DNA from: Sorangium cellulosum
GTDB taxonomy: Bacteria; Myxococcota_A; Polyangia; Polyangiales; Polyangiaceae
NCBI RefSeq assembly: GCF_002950945.1
Contig: NZ_CP012673.1
Location: 11,174,501-11,238,500 of the forward strand
Direction of reading: 5' to 3'
Length of the DNA: 64,000 nt
Shown here: positions 8,306-16,576 of the stretch, piece by piece
Layout of the letters: the number at the start of each line of letters is the position of its first letter
Numbering within the stretch: position 1 is the stretch's first letter
Notes under the pieces: model-generated
The model's database searches: none
What the model saw: only the letters and a program-made list of their open reading frames with translations
Told to the model about the DNA's origin: nothing
Made by a program: the position numbers and the translations under genes

Positions 8306-9751
8306 GTGGTGCCCCCTGCACCCAAGACAACCCTGGACGACTCGTTCGGAGCCGCCTCGGAGCACCTGCGTTCGAAGAAGCCGACGCCTGGGCTGGTGCT
8401 CGTCTTCTCGGTGGACAGCCCCCGGTGCGACGTCCTTCCGCTCAAGGATGGCGAGCTCGAGCTCGGGCGCGGCGAGGTCAGCGGTGTCCCGCTGGACGAC
8501 CTGCGGATGTCGCGCAAACACGCGCGCGTGCGCCTCGACAACGGCGAGTGGGTGGTCGAGGACCTCGAGAGCCGGAACGGCACGTCGCTCGACGGCGTCC
8601 CCCTGACCGGCGCGCGCGCCGGCGCGGAGCTGCGGATCGTGCGGACGGGCTCGTCGGTGTTCCTGATCCAGGCCGACGTGGAGCCCTTCCGGGCCGGGAT
8701 CGCCACGGCCGGGGACACCATCCTCGGGCCGACCCTCGCCCGCGCGTGGGACGCGATCGACCGCGCCGCGCGCTCCGGGACGATGCTGCACATCACCGGC
8801 GAGAGCGGCACCGGCAAGGAACACGCGGCGCGGGCCTTCCACGCCCTCGGCCCGCGCCGGGGCGGGCCCTACGTCGCCGTCAACTGCGCCGCCATCCCCG
8901 ACGGCCTGGCCGAGCGGCTGCTCTTCGGCGCCCGCAAGGGGGCCTACTCGGGGGCCGGGGCGGACGCCGAGGGCTACGTGCAGGCGGCGCAAGGCGGCGT
9001 GCTCTTCCTCGACGAGGTCGCCGAGCTCGACCTCGGCGTGCAGGCGAAGCTCCTCCGGGCGCTGGAGACGAGGGAGGTGATCCCGCTCGGCGCCGCGCGG
9101 CCCGTGCAGGTGGACTTCGCGCTCGTGTCGGCGACCCACAAGGACCTGCGGGCGCAGGTGTCGGCAGGGAGGCTGCGCGAGGACCTCTTCTTCCGCATCG
9201 GGCGGCCGGCGGTCCGCATCCCGCGGCTGCAAGAGCGGGCGGAGGAGATCCCGTGGCTCGTGCGCGCGGCGCTGCGGGACGCCGGAGCGACCGCGGGCCA
9301 GGACGGCGCGGCGCTCGTGGCCCACGCGTCGCTGATCGAGGAGTGCCTCGTGCGGACGTGGCCCGGCAACGTGCGGGAGCTCATGGCAGAGATCCGCGCG
9401 GCAGCCCAGGAGGCGCAGATCGCGAAGAGCCCGGTGGTCCAGGCGCGGCACCTGTCGCCGTCCGCGGGGCACGCCTTCGCCCCGACGTCGTCGACGAGCG
9501 CGGCGGATCCATCCACGTCGGGGAGCAGCGAGAGGGCGTCGCGGCAGTCGCAGGCGCCGTCGGCGCGGACGCCGCGGCGCGCGGCGGCGCTGCCCACCGA
9601 CGAGGTCATCGAGGAAGCGCTGCGCCGCGAAGGGGGGAACGTGGCGCGCACGGCCCGGGCGCTCGGCGTGCACCGGACGCAGCTCCGCCGCTGGCTCGGG
9701 CGGCGCGGCACCGGCGGCACCGACGACGAGGAAGAGGACGCGGAGGGCTGA
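8306..9751 (+). CDS. FHA-domain sigma-54-dependent transcriptional activator
   Basis: Enhancer-binding activator of about 481 aa that couples phosphothreonine recognition to sigma-54 transcription. FHA domain (about residues 30-120): LELGRGEVSGVPLDDLRMSR and the ESRNGTSLDG turn. AAA+ domain (about 140-370): Walker A GESGTGKE, sigma-54 contact loop GAYSGA (usual consensus GAFTGA), Walker B LFLDEVAEL, and REDLFFRI arginine-finger region. A Fis-type HTH closes the protein (NVARTARALGVHRTQLRRWL). The Tyr/Ser substitutions in the contact loop are conservative: Tyr for Phe is known to be tolerated in such loops. The start is uncertain: GTG at 8306 (or 8309) sits just before the FHA domain, and no good ribosome site is seen. 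It is divergent from a Ser/Thr kinase, a likely source of the phosphothreonine signal. Confidence 0.85.
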   Translation: MVPPAPKTTLDDSFGAASEHLRSKKPTPGLVLVFSVDSPRCDVLPLKDGELELGRGEVSGVPLDDLRMSRKHARVRLDNGEWVVEDLESRNGTSLDGVPLTGARAGAELRIVRTGSSVFLIQADVEPFRAGIATAGDTILGPTLARAWDAIDRAARSGTMLHITGESGTGKEHAARAFHALGPRRGGPYVAVNCAAIPDGLAERLLFGARKGAYSGAGADAEGYVQAAQGGVLFLDEVAELDLGVQAKLLRALETREVIPLGAARPVQVDFALVSATHKDLRAQVSAGRLREDLFFRIGRPAVRIPRLQERAEEIPWLVRAALRDAGATAGQDGAALVAHASLIEECLVRTWPGNVRELMAEIRAAAQEAQIAKSPVVQARHLSPSAGHAFAPTSSTSAADPSTSGSSERASRQSQAPSARTPRRAAALPTDEVIEEALRREGGNVARTARALGVHRTQLRRWLGRRGTGGTDDEEEDAEG

Positions 9752-9808
9752 AGCGCCGGCCGCGTCGCCTCGGAGCAACGCGGCCGACACGACCGGCGCG
9801 GCGGGGCG

Positions 9809-12310
9809 TCAGCCGCGCAGGACCACCGTGGTCTGATGCACGAGCTCGGCGGCCGAGGGCCCGACGTGCAGCGTGTACGCGCCGGGCTCCACCTGCCAGC
9901 CGCCCGCGGCCCAGTGCGCGAACGCCCGCGGCTCCACGGCCACGGCGACCTCGGCCTCCTTGCCCGGCTCGGCCTCGACGGCGGCGAAGCCGGCCAGCCA
10001 CAGCGCGGGGCGCTCGACCTTGGACCCGGCCCTGGAGAGGTAGAGCTGCACCACGTGACGCCCGCGGCGGCGGCCGGCGTTGCGCACGTGCACCCGGGCC
10101 TCGACGGCCTCGCCGGCGGCGAGGTCCGACGGCGCGTCCACGCCGAGGATCTCCCAGCGCGTGTAGCCCAGGCCGTGCCCGAACGGATACGCCGGCGCGA
10201 CGCCCGCGCGGGCCCAGGCCCGGTAGCCGATGTGCAGGCCCTCGGCGTAGACGAGCTTGCGGTTCTCGGGCTTCGTCGAGAGCACGGGCACGTCCTCCTC
10301 CCGCGCCGGCCAGGTCGTGGGCAGCCGGCCGCCGGGCTCCCGCGCGCCGAGCAGCACGTCGGCGACCGCGTTGCCGAACTCCTGGCCAGGAAACCAGGTG
10401 AGCAGCACCGCCGCCACCTCGTCGCGCCACGGCATCGTCACCGGCCCGCCGGCGTTCACCAGGACGACGGTGCGGGGGTTCACGGCCGCGACGGCGCGGA
10501 CCAGCTTGTCCTGGCCGCCGGGGAGGGCGAGCGTGCTCCGGTCGAAGCCCTCGCTCTCGATCCGCTCGGTGGTGCCGACGACCACGATCGCCACGTCGGA
10601 GGAGCGGGCGAGCTCCACCGCGCGCGCGAGCTCTTCCTCCTCGGGCAACGCGGGGACCTCGACGCCGAGCGAGAACGCCACCGCGATCGCCCCCGGCGGG
10701 ACGGCGTGCGTGAGGGTGAGGTCGATCTCCTGCCCGGCCGCGAGGGACAGCTCGGCCCCGAGCTGCGGCGGCGCGAGCAAGGCCGCGGCGAGATCGTCGA
10801 TGTGCGACACGAGCGTCCGGTCGAGCAGCACCCGTCCGCCGCCGGTGAGCCGGAAGGCGCCCACGCCCGCCACGCCGATGCGGTAACGGCCGGCCTCGAC
10901 GGCGCGGAACCGCGCCGTGACCTCGATGGTCGCGGACTGGTTCGCGCGTCGATCGCCGATGTACGTGAGCTTGCCGACGTCGCGATGCTCCTCGTGCAGC
11001 GGGTGGCCTTGCGCGTCGAGGAGCCGCACGTGCACGCCCGGCTGCCCGGTCACGGGGTCGACCACGTGCTCTCCGGTCACCGGCACGAGCCCCTCCTGGA
11101 TGCGGGTGCCGAGCGCGTGATGCACCTCGACGCGCTGGCCGAGCGCAGCGCGCAAGCCGTCCAGCGGCGAGACCGCGTAATGGGGATGCACGGTGGCGCT
11201 GCCGCCGCCCTGGATCCGCCCCCGCGCGGCGCTCGGGCCGATCACGGCGACACGCCGCAGGCTGGCGGGGTCGAGGGGGAGCAGGTCGCCCTGGTTGCGC
11301 GCGAGCACCATGGCGGCTGCGGCGGTCTCGCGGGCGAGCTTCCCGGCTTCGGCCGCGGGGATCGCGGCGGGGGCGGGGCGGGCGGGCGGGACCCCCTCGA
11401 GCGCGCCGACGCGGGCGGCGAGGCGCAGCAGGCGGCGGACCTTGTCGTCGATCGCCTGCTCCGGGACGGCGCCGGTCCGGACGGCGGCGACGAGCGCGTC
11501 GCCCCACGGGCCTTCGGGGCCTGGCATGACGAGGTTCAGCGCCGCGCGCCCGGCGGCCTCGGTGGAGCGGGTCGCGCTCCAGTCCGAGACCACGACGCCG
11601 TCGAAGCCCCACTCGTCCCCGAGCGGCGAGGCGAGCAGCGCGTTCTCGGTCATGGTCGTGCCGTTGACCCGGTTGTACGACGCCATGACGAGCCACGCGC
11701 CCGCGCCGACGATCATCCGCTCGAACGGCGCGAGGTAGAGCTCGCGCAGCGTCCGCTCGTCGACGTGGACGTCGACGGTGAACCGATCGGTCTCCGCGTC
11801 GTTGGCGACGTAGTGCTTGGGCGTGGCCGCGACGCCGTGGGCTTGCAGCCCCCGCACGTAGGCCGCGCCGAGGCGGCCGGTCAGCAGCGGGTCCTCGGAG
11901 AAGCACTCGAAGTGACGGCCGCCGAGGGGGCTCCGGTGCAGGTTCACCGTCGGCCCCAGGACGACGTCGACGCCCTTGCGGCGCGCCTCCGACGCCAGCA
12001 GCGCGCCGAGGCGCTCCAGCAAGGCCTCGTCCCAGGTCGCCGCGAGGGCGGTGGGCGACGGAAGGCTCACCGAGGGGTCGCGTTCGTCCCAGAGCTCGCC
12101 GCGCACGCCGACCGGACCGTCCGACAGCACCATGCGCCGCAGGCCGATGGCGGGCTCCGGGTGTGTGCTCCAGAAGTCGGCGCCCGTGAGCAAGCGAACC
12201 TTCTGCTCGAGCGAGAGCGCGGCGAGCGCTTCCGCCACCCGCCGCTCGACGGCCTCGGGCTTTTGGTCGTTCGGATGGTGAGGAGCTGAGCGCGGATCGG
12301 CGACGGCCAT
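9809..12310 (-). CDS. glycoside hydrolase family 3 beta-glucosidase
   Basis: GH3 enzyme of 833 aa that removes terminal beta-linked glucose or related sugars from oligosaccharides. The N-terminal TIM-barrel domain (about residues 35-330) contains the KHYVAND substrate segment and the nucleophile motif GVVVSDWSA. The second alpha/beta domain starts near residue 360 (RRVAVIGPSAARGRIQGGG) and carries GTTERIESEGFDR, where the acid/base Glu is expected. A PA14-like insertion (about 400-560) and a C-terminal fibronectin-III-like domain (about 740-830) complete the usual long GH3 layout. The ATG at 12310 has a strong AGGAGG site 5 bp upstream on the coding strand. No signal peptide is visible, so it probably acts in the cytoplasm. 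Strong cellulose-degrader context is expected for Sorangium, but no other glycanase is beside it. Confidence 0.92.
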   Translation of the reverse strand: MAVADPRSAPHHPNDQKPEAVERRVAEALAALSLEQKVRLLTGADFWSTHPEPAIGLRRMVLSDGPVGVRGELWDERDPSVSLPSPTALAATWDEALLERLGALLASEARRKGVDVVLGPTVNLHRSPLGGRHFECFSEDPLLTGRLGAAYVRGLQAHGVAATPKHYVANDAETDRFTVDVHVDERTLRELYLAPFERMIVGAGAWLVMASYNRVNGTTMTENALLASPLGDEWGFDGVVVSDWSATRSTEAAGRAALNLVMPGPEGPWGDALVAAVRTGAVPEQAIDDKVRRLLRLAARVGALEGVPPARPAPAAIPAAEAGKLARETAAAAMVLARNQGDLLPLDPASLRRVAVIGPSAARGRIQGGGSATVHPHYAVSPLDGLRAALGQRVEVHHALGTRIQEGLVPVTGEHVVDPVTGQPGVHVRLLDAQGHPLHEEHRDVGKLTYIGDRRANQSATIEVTARFRAVEAGRYRIGVAGVGAFRLTGGGRVLLDRTLVSHIDDLAAALLAPPQLGAELSLAAGQEIDLTLTHAVPPGAIAVAFSLGVEVPALPEEEELARAVELARSSDVAIVVVGTTERIESEGFDRSTLALPGGQDKLVRAVAAVNPRTVVLVNAGGPVTMPWRDEVAAVLLTWFPGQEFGNAVADVLLGAREPGGRLPTTWPAREEDVPVLSTKPENRKLVYAEGLHIGYRAWARAGVAPAYPFGHGLGYTRWEILGVDAPSDLAAGEAVEARVHVRNAGRRRGRHVVQLYLSRAGSKVERPALWLAGFAAVEAEPGKEAEVAVAVEPRAFAHWAAGGWQVEPGAYTLHVGPSAAELVHQTTVVLRG

Positions 12311-12612
12311 GGACCCTCCTGGAAGCAAGCGGAGCTGCCGCCAGCGAAGGCGGCCGGCCAGCACGGTACTTAGGGGGAGGTGGAAACGCCAGGCTTGCAG
12401 GAAAATTACCGTGCCTTCACTGTGCATGAACACCCACCATGGACGAGGTCGTCACCGTCCTTGAATGGCTCCGGCCGGGCGCTCGCTCTTGAGCTCGCAT
12501 GCCAGGGTGTTGGTGACCGTGCCGGCGCGAGCGCTGGAGGTCTCTCGCTCGTTGCGGGAGGCGAGGATTCAACACGAAGGCGCCAAGAAGCGGTGGTGCA
12601 AGAGAGAGAAGG
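12311..12612. other. intergenic region between GH3 gene and RNA-repair island
   Basis: About 300 bp of divergent spacer. It carries the Shine-Dalgarno of the GH3 gene at its left end and a purine-rich AGAGAGAAGG site directly before the nucleotidyltransferase ATG at its right end. The middle is moderately AT-richer (around 12400-12430). No RNA gene or repeat is seen. Confidence 0.4.
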
Positions 12613-13221
12613 ATGAGCCTGTCGACCGTGCTCCGCGTCCTTGGCCACACCGACGGCGAGGTCCACAGCGTGTTCCGCGCGGGGTCGCGCGTTTACGGCA
12701 CCGCGACCGCGGCCTCCGACGAGGATTTCGTCGCCATCCTCGCGCGCCGCGACGCGAAGCAGGACCTCGCGTTCTCCCCCGGCGTCAACGTCGTCGTCCA
12801 CGGGCTCGACACCTTCCGCAGCGCGCTCGCCGAGCACAGCGTCTTCGCGCTCGAGTGCCTGTTCCTCCCGCCGGAGCACCGGCTCAAGGAGACGAGGCCG
12901 GCCTTTCCGTTCAAGCTCGACAGGAAGAAGCTCGCCGCGTCGGCCGCGAGCCGCTCTGCGTCCGACTTCAAGAAGGCCGGCGCCCGCTTCGACGAGGAGC
13001 CGGCGGCCTCGAAGAAGAAGCTCTTCCACGCGCTCCGGGTGCCGCTCTTCGCCGTCCAGATCGCCGAGGCCGGGGCGATCCACGACTATGGCGCCGCGAA
13101 CCCCTACCTTCGCGAGATCGTCGCGAGCGACAGCCTCGACTGGGAGGAGTACCGCCGGGTCTACGGCCCGCTCCGCGAGCGCCTCTGCGAGCGGCTCGCG
13201 GCGCTCTCGTCACGGCGGTAG
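12613..13221 (+). CDS. RlaP-like nucleotidyltransferase of an RNA-repair cassette
   Basis: A 202-aa member of the DNA-polymerase-beta nucleotidyltransferase superfamily. The active-site signature GSRVYGTATAASDEDF (about residues 24-39) gives the G-S...D-x-D pattern of these enzymes. A second conserved stretch, FALECLFLPPEHRLKE, follows, then a helical C-terminal half. It most resembles the family Pfam names RlaP, which is found beside RNA ligases and end-healing enzymes and is thought to add nucleotides or process RNA ends during repair. The context fits: the convergent RNA ligase gene overlaps its stop by 12 bp, and an HD-kinase end-healing enzyme lies beyond. The ATG at 12613 is preceded by a purine-rich AGAGAGAAGG. 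Chemistry and exact substrate are inference. Confidence 0.75.
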   Translation: MSLSTVLRVLGHTDGEVHSVFRAGSRVYGTATAASDEDFVAILARRDAKQDLAFSPGVNVVVHGLDTFRSALAEHSVFALECLFLPPEHRLKETRPAFPFKLDRKKLAASAASRSASDFKKAGARFDEEPAASKKKLFHALRVPLFAVQIAEAGAIHDYGAANPYLREIVASDSLDWEEYRRVYGPLRERLCERLAALSSRR

Positions 13222-13887
13222 GCCGCCTGCCGGGCCCGGCGAGAGCCGCTGCGCCCGGATCTCCTGGTGCATCCAGTGCTCGTCCGTCTGCACGTGCCCT
13301 CGCCGCACCCACTTGGCGAGGCACCGCTGGAACATCGCGTCCGGGAACTCGCCCGCGACCCGGACCACCACCCCCTCGCGCGGGCCGCCGAACGCGGAGG
13401 GCTCGCGCGCGAGCGCGGTCGTCAGCGCCTCGAGCTCGCGCTCGCCCTCGACCTTGCCCCGGAACAGGACGGGCACCGTGGGGAGCTCGAGGTCCTTCGC
13501 CTGGGCCACGACCATGTCCCACTCCCAGAAGAGCCCCCGCGCGTCATCGCGCACGCCGAAGACGAGCGAGTAGCCCGGCAGCGCCTCGTATTCGATGGAG
13601 TGGACCGCATAGCAATACTCGCAGAAGAGCGACATGCCCTCCGAGAGCCGGTGCGCGATGCCCGCGTGGGTGGCCTTGGCCAGATCGAAGCTCGGGTGGG
13701 ACGGAGGGCCGGAGTGAGAGCGCGAGAAGACGCTCTTCCGCGTGTACGTGAGGTTGCTCCCGTCGCACTTCTCGGTGATGACGAGCTCCACGCCGAGCAG
13801 CCCGGACACGTCTGCCATCCTCTTGTCGTCCGACGTGCCGCCGGGCGACCATGGCAGGTGGAACGAGCGCGGGTATTTCGCGGACAT
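13210..13887 (-). CDS. RNA ligase (nucleotidyltransferase-fold, KxDG family)
   Basis: ATP-dependent RNA ligase of 225 aa that would seal 5'-phosphate/3'-hydroxyl RNA ends. Motif I is seen as EKCDGSNLT (about residues 35-43); its Lys takes the AMP. Motif III-like FCEYCYAVHSIEY and a motif IV-like EGVVVR follow, then motif V-like LAKWVRRG near the end. At 225 aa it is a minimal ligase without a large C-terminal domain, closer to the small bacterial ligases than to T4 Rnl1. The ATG at 13887 begins just before the conserved SFHLPWSPG. The gene shares a ~100-bp divergent promoter region with the HD-kinase gene and converges with the RlaP-like gene. Role: RNA (perhaps tRNA) repair after nuclease damage, inferred from neighbours. 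Confidence 0.8.
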   Translation of the reverse strand: MSAKYPRSFHLPWSPGGTSDDKRMADVSGLLGVELVITEKCDGSNLTYTRKSVFSRSHSGPPSHPSFDLAKATHAGIAHRLSEGMSLFCEYCYAVHSIEYEALPGYSLVFGVRDDARGLFWEWDMVVAQAKDLELPTVPVLFRGKVEGERELEALTTALAREPSAFGGPREGVVVRVAGEFPDAMFQRCLAKWVRRGHVQTDEHWMHQEIRAQRLSPGPAGGLPP

Positions 13888-13989
13888 GGGGGCGCCAGGG
13901 TAGCACCGGCGTGGCGGCGCCGACGTGCTATCGTCGCGCGCGCTGCGTCGCATGACGCCGCGCTGCGCGCTCGGGAGGGGTGCTCCGCC

Positions 13990-15129
13990 ATGTCGTCCTC
14001 GTCATCGCTTCTCGACCTCCTCACGCCCGATCCGAGGGGAGTCCCCTGGGACGAGCTCCAGGAGTTCGACTGGGTCCGAGCGCTCGAGGCCTGCCCGCAG
14101 GACCCGATCCACCACGCCGAGGGCAACGTCTGGATCCACACCCGCATGGTGCTGGAGACGCTCCTCGCATTGCCCGCGTGGCAGGCGCTCCCGGCGGAGG
14201 AGCAGCGCGCCGTGTACGTCGCGTGCCTGCTCCACGACGTGGCGAAGCCGGCGACCACCCGCGAGGAGGACGGGCGCATCACGGCAAAGGGGCACTCGCG
14301 CGCGGGGGAGCTGCTCGCGCGGCGGCTGCTCTGGGAGCTCGGCGCGCCGTTCGCGCTGCGCGAGCAGGTGTGTGCGCTGGTGCGCTATCACCAGATCCCC
14401 TTCTACCTCATCGAGCGCGACGACGCGCAGCGGGTGGCCGCCGAGGTCAGCCTGCACGCGCGCTGCGATCTGCTCGCGCTCGTGGCCGAGGCGGACATCC
14501 GCGGGCGCGTCTGCGCGGACATGGGCCGCGTGGTCGACAACATCGAGCTCTTCCGCGAGTTCTGCCGCGAGGAGGGGTGTTACACGGCGCCGCGCCGCTT
14601 CGCGTCGGATCACACCCGCTTCGTGTACTTCCGCTCCGCCCACGGCGGCGGACGCCACCCGGACGTGGAGGTCTACGACGACACGCGCGCCGAGGTCGTC
14701 GTGATGAGCGGGCTGCCGGGCGCCGGGAAGGATACGTACATCCGCAACCACCTCGCGGACTGGCCGGTCGTGTCGCTGGACGCGCTGCGGAGCGAGCTCG
14801 AGATCGATCCGACCGACACGCAGGGGCAGGTGGTGCAGGCGGCGCGCGAGCGCGCCAAGGAGCACCTCCGGCGCGGGGAGAGGTTCGTGTGGAACGCGAC
14901 GAACCTGTCGCGGCAGCGGCGCGGACCCGTGCTGCAGATGGCGGCCGACTACGGGGCGCGGATCCGCGTCGTCTACGTGGAGAGGCCGGCGTCGATGCTG
15001 TTCGCGCAGAACCGGGCGCGGGAGGCGGCGGTGCCGGAGGCGGCAATCCGGCGCATGAGCGAACGGTGGGAGATCCCGGCGAGGACGGAGGCGCACGAGG
15101 TGGTGCTGGAGGTGCGCGGAGAGGCGTAG
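13990..15129 (+). CDS. fused HD phosphohydrolase-polynucleotide kinase (RNA end-healing)
   Basis: A 379-aa two-domain enzyme. The N-terminal HD domain (about residues 35-190) has histidines at HHAEGNVWIHTRM, the HD pair LLHDVAKP, a GHSRAG segment and LVRYHQIP, giving the metal-binding set of an HD phosphatase. The C-terminal P-loop kinase (about 235-379) has GLPGAGKDTY, SLDALRSEL and VWNATNLSRQRR, as in polynucleotide kinases of the AAA_33 group. Proteins of this HD-Pnk layout remove 2',3'-cyclic or 3'-phosphates and phosphorylate 5'-OH ends, preparing RNA for ligation. ATG 13990 has a GGGAGGGG site. Together with the divergent ligase and RlaP-like gene it makes a self-contained repair set. 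Fusion order (phosphatase before kinase) is the same as in characterised HD-Pnk enzymes. Confidence 0.82.
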   Translation: MSSSSSLLDLLTPDPRGVPWDELQEFDWVRALEACPQDPIHHAEGNVWIHTRMVLETLLALPAWQALPAEEQRAVYVACLLHDVAKPATTREEDGRITAKGHSRAGELLARRLLWELGAPFALREQVCALVRYHQIPFYLIERDDAQRVAAEVSLHARCDLLALVAEADIRGRVCADMGRVVDNIELFREFCREEGCYTAPRRFASDHTRFVYFRSAHGGGRHPDVEVYDDTRAEVVVMSGLPGAGKDTYIRNHLADWPVVSLDALRSELEIDPTDTQGQVVQAARERAKEHLRRGERFVWNATNLSRQRRGPVLQMAADYGARIRVVYVERPASMLFAQNRAREAAVPEAAIRRMSERWEIPARTEAHEVVLEVRGEA

Positions 15130-15251
15130 GGGGCGTGGAGCGCGAGGGCGTGCGGAGATGTTTATCCCCACCCCTGCGCGACGAACCCCCTCTCCGATGG
15201 CCTACCGTGGAGTCTGAACCTGGCGCCCAGGCCGCCCACCCATCTGTCTCC

Positions 15252-15824
15252 TTACGATCCGCCCGTGCCGTTCACGCGCGCGTCGCTCAGCCTCGCGAGG
15301 ATCTGATCGGCGGTCTCCGCGGCCGTGAGGTCCGAGGTGTCCAGCCAGAGGCCCAGCCGCGGCGTCTCCGCGCGTAATACACGGTCGAAGTCGAGGACCG
15401 AGGAGGTGTCTTGATACCCTCTCTTCGCCCGACCCGCCTCGCGCGCGGCGACGACGGCGGGACCCGGGCAGAGCACGACGACGTGCAGGGGATGGCGCGC
15501 GTGAGCCTGCACCACCTCGGCGAGCCAAGGGCCGAGGATGATGTCCTGGTACACGACCGTGAATCCGGCCTGGAGATAGAGATCGGCAGCCGCCGCCGCG
15601 ATGCGGTACCGGAGCCGCAGCTGCTGCTGGGCCTCGTCGGAGAGCTCGAAGCCCATCTCGGCGCGTCCATTGACGATCATGCGGCGAAACACATCCCCCC
15701 GCAGGTGAACGCTCCTCGGCAGCCGCTCCGCCAGCCGCTGGGCGACGGTGGACTTCCCGGCAGCCATGAGCCCCGTGATCAGGAGGAGCGACGGAGGGTC
15801 CGGCAGGCTCACGTGCGAGGTCAC
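15252..15824 (-). CDS. P-loop small-molecule kinase (AAA_33 / shikimate-kinase-like)
   Basis: A 190-aa P-loop kinase-like protein. Walker A is GLMAAGKSTVA (about residues 17-27). A LRGDVFRR segment follows, where an Asp typically binds metal and substrate, then TVVYQDIILG and HVVVLCPG strands. A lid region is suggested by REAGRAKRGYQD. It resembles gluconate/shikimate kinase and chloramphenicol-phosphotransferase-like proteins, and the substrate cannot be told. A GTG at 15824 overlaps the TGA of the upstream hydratase gene (GTGA), making it the third gene of a tightly coupled rimK-hydratase-kinase operon. A second GTG four codons on is an alternative start. Confidence 0.7.
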   Translation of the reverse strand: MTSHVSLPDPPSLLLITGLMAAGKSTVAQRLAERLPRSVHLRGDVFRRMIVNGRAEMGFELSDEAQQQLRLRYRIAAAAADLYLQAGFTVVYQDIILGPWLAEVVQAHARHPLHVVVLCPGPAVVAAREAGRAKRGYQDTSSVLDFDRVLRAETPRLGLWLDTSDLTAAETADQILARLSDARVNGTGGS

Positions 15825-16576
15825 TTCCTGTTCAGGAACGCATCCATCGCCTGCCGGTGGTCCGGGCCGTTCCACTGCTCGGCGAACGCCCGCCGCTCGA
15901 CCTCCACGGCGGAGGCGCGCAGCGCCTCGCGCACCTTGCAGAGCGACCGCTTCATCGCCGCCACCGCCGCGCGCGGGCTGTCGGCGATGCGGTTCACCTG
16001 CGCGATCGCCCGGCTCCGCGCCGCGCCGGTCGCGACGACCTCGTTCACGAGGCCGATCCGGAGCGCCTCGGCCGCGTCGATCCGCTCCGCCGTCAGCAGC
16101 AGCCGCGACGCCTCGAGCGGCCCGACCCGCTCGCAGAGCCGCGTCAGCCCGCCCCACGCCGGCGACAGGCCCATCTTGACGTGGCGGAACGAGAGCGCGG
16201 CGTGCTCCTCGATGATGACGAAGTCGCAGAGCAGGAGCAGCTCGCAGCCGCCGCCCAGCACGTCGCCCTGCACCGCGGCGACGATCGGCACCTCGCTCTC
16301 CTCGAAGGCGGTGAAGCCCTCGAACATCGCCAGGACCTCGCCGCCCTGCGCGCCGCCCGCGGCGAGCGCGTGGAGCTCGCGGATGTCGCCGCCCGCGACG
16401 AAGACCTCGTCGTCCGCCGCGGTGATCACGACGCCGCGCACGCGCGGGTCGGCGGAGGCCAGGCGGATCGCCTCGGCGAGGCGCCGCGCGACGGCGGTGT
16501 CGATCGCGTTCTTGCGCTCCGGGCGATCGATGGTGAGCACGACCGCATCGCCGGCCGCCTCGACCCGGAGGCTCAC
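15821..16576 (-). CDS. enoyl-CoA hydratase/isomerase family protein
   Basis: Crotonase-fold protein of 251 aa. The N-terminal strands (VVLTIDRPERKNAID) are typical. The CoA/oxyanion region appears as VFVAGGDIREL, and the second oxyanion glycines as VQGDVLGGGCELLLLCDF. In true hydratases one catalytic Glu sits at about this ELxL position and a second one in the next helix (MGLSPAWGG here replaces the common LGLxPGxGG). The usual second Glu is therefore not evident and the reaction may not be hydration. It could be an isomerase or another crotonase activity. It starts with GTG at 16576, overlapping the stop of rimK, and its own stop overlaps the next kinase gene. Confidence 0.82.
   Translation of the reverse strand: MSLRVEAAGDAVVLTIDRPERKNAIDTAVARRLAEAIRLASADPRVRGVVITAADDEVFVAGGDIRELHALAAGGAQGGEVLAMFEGFTAFEESEVPIVAAVQGDVLGGGCELLLLCDFVIIEEHAALSFRHVKMGLSPAWGGLTRLCERVGPLEASRLLLTAERIDAAEALRIGLVNEVVATGAARSRAIAQVNRIADSPRAAVAAMKRSLCKVREALRASAVEVERRAFAEQWNGPDHRQAMDAFLNRK

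Noticed and set aside
9606..11906. Long alternative frames inside the GH3 gene and other genes
   Set aside because: They are Arg/Ala/Gly-rich shadows of real genes in another frame, with no domain, start site or conserved motif.
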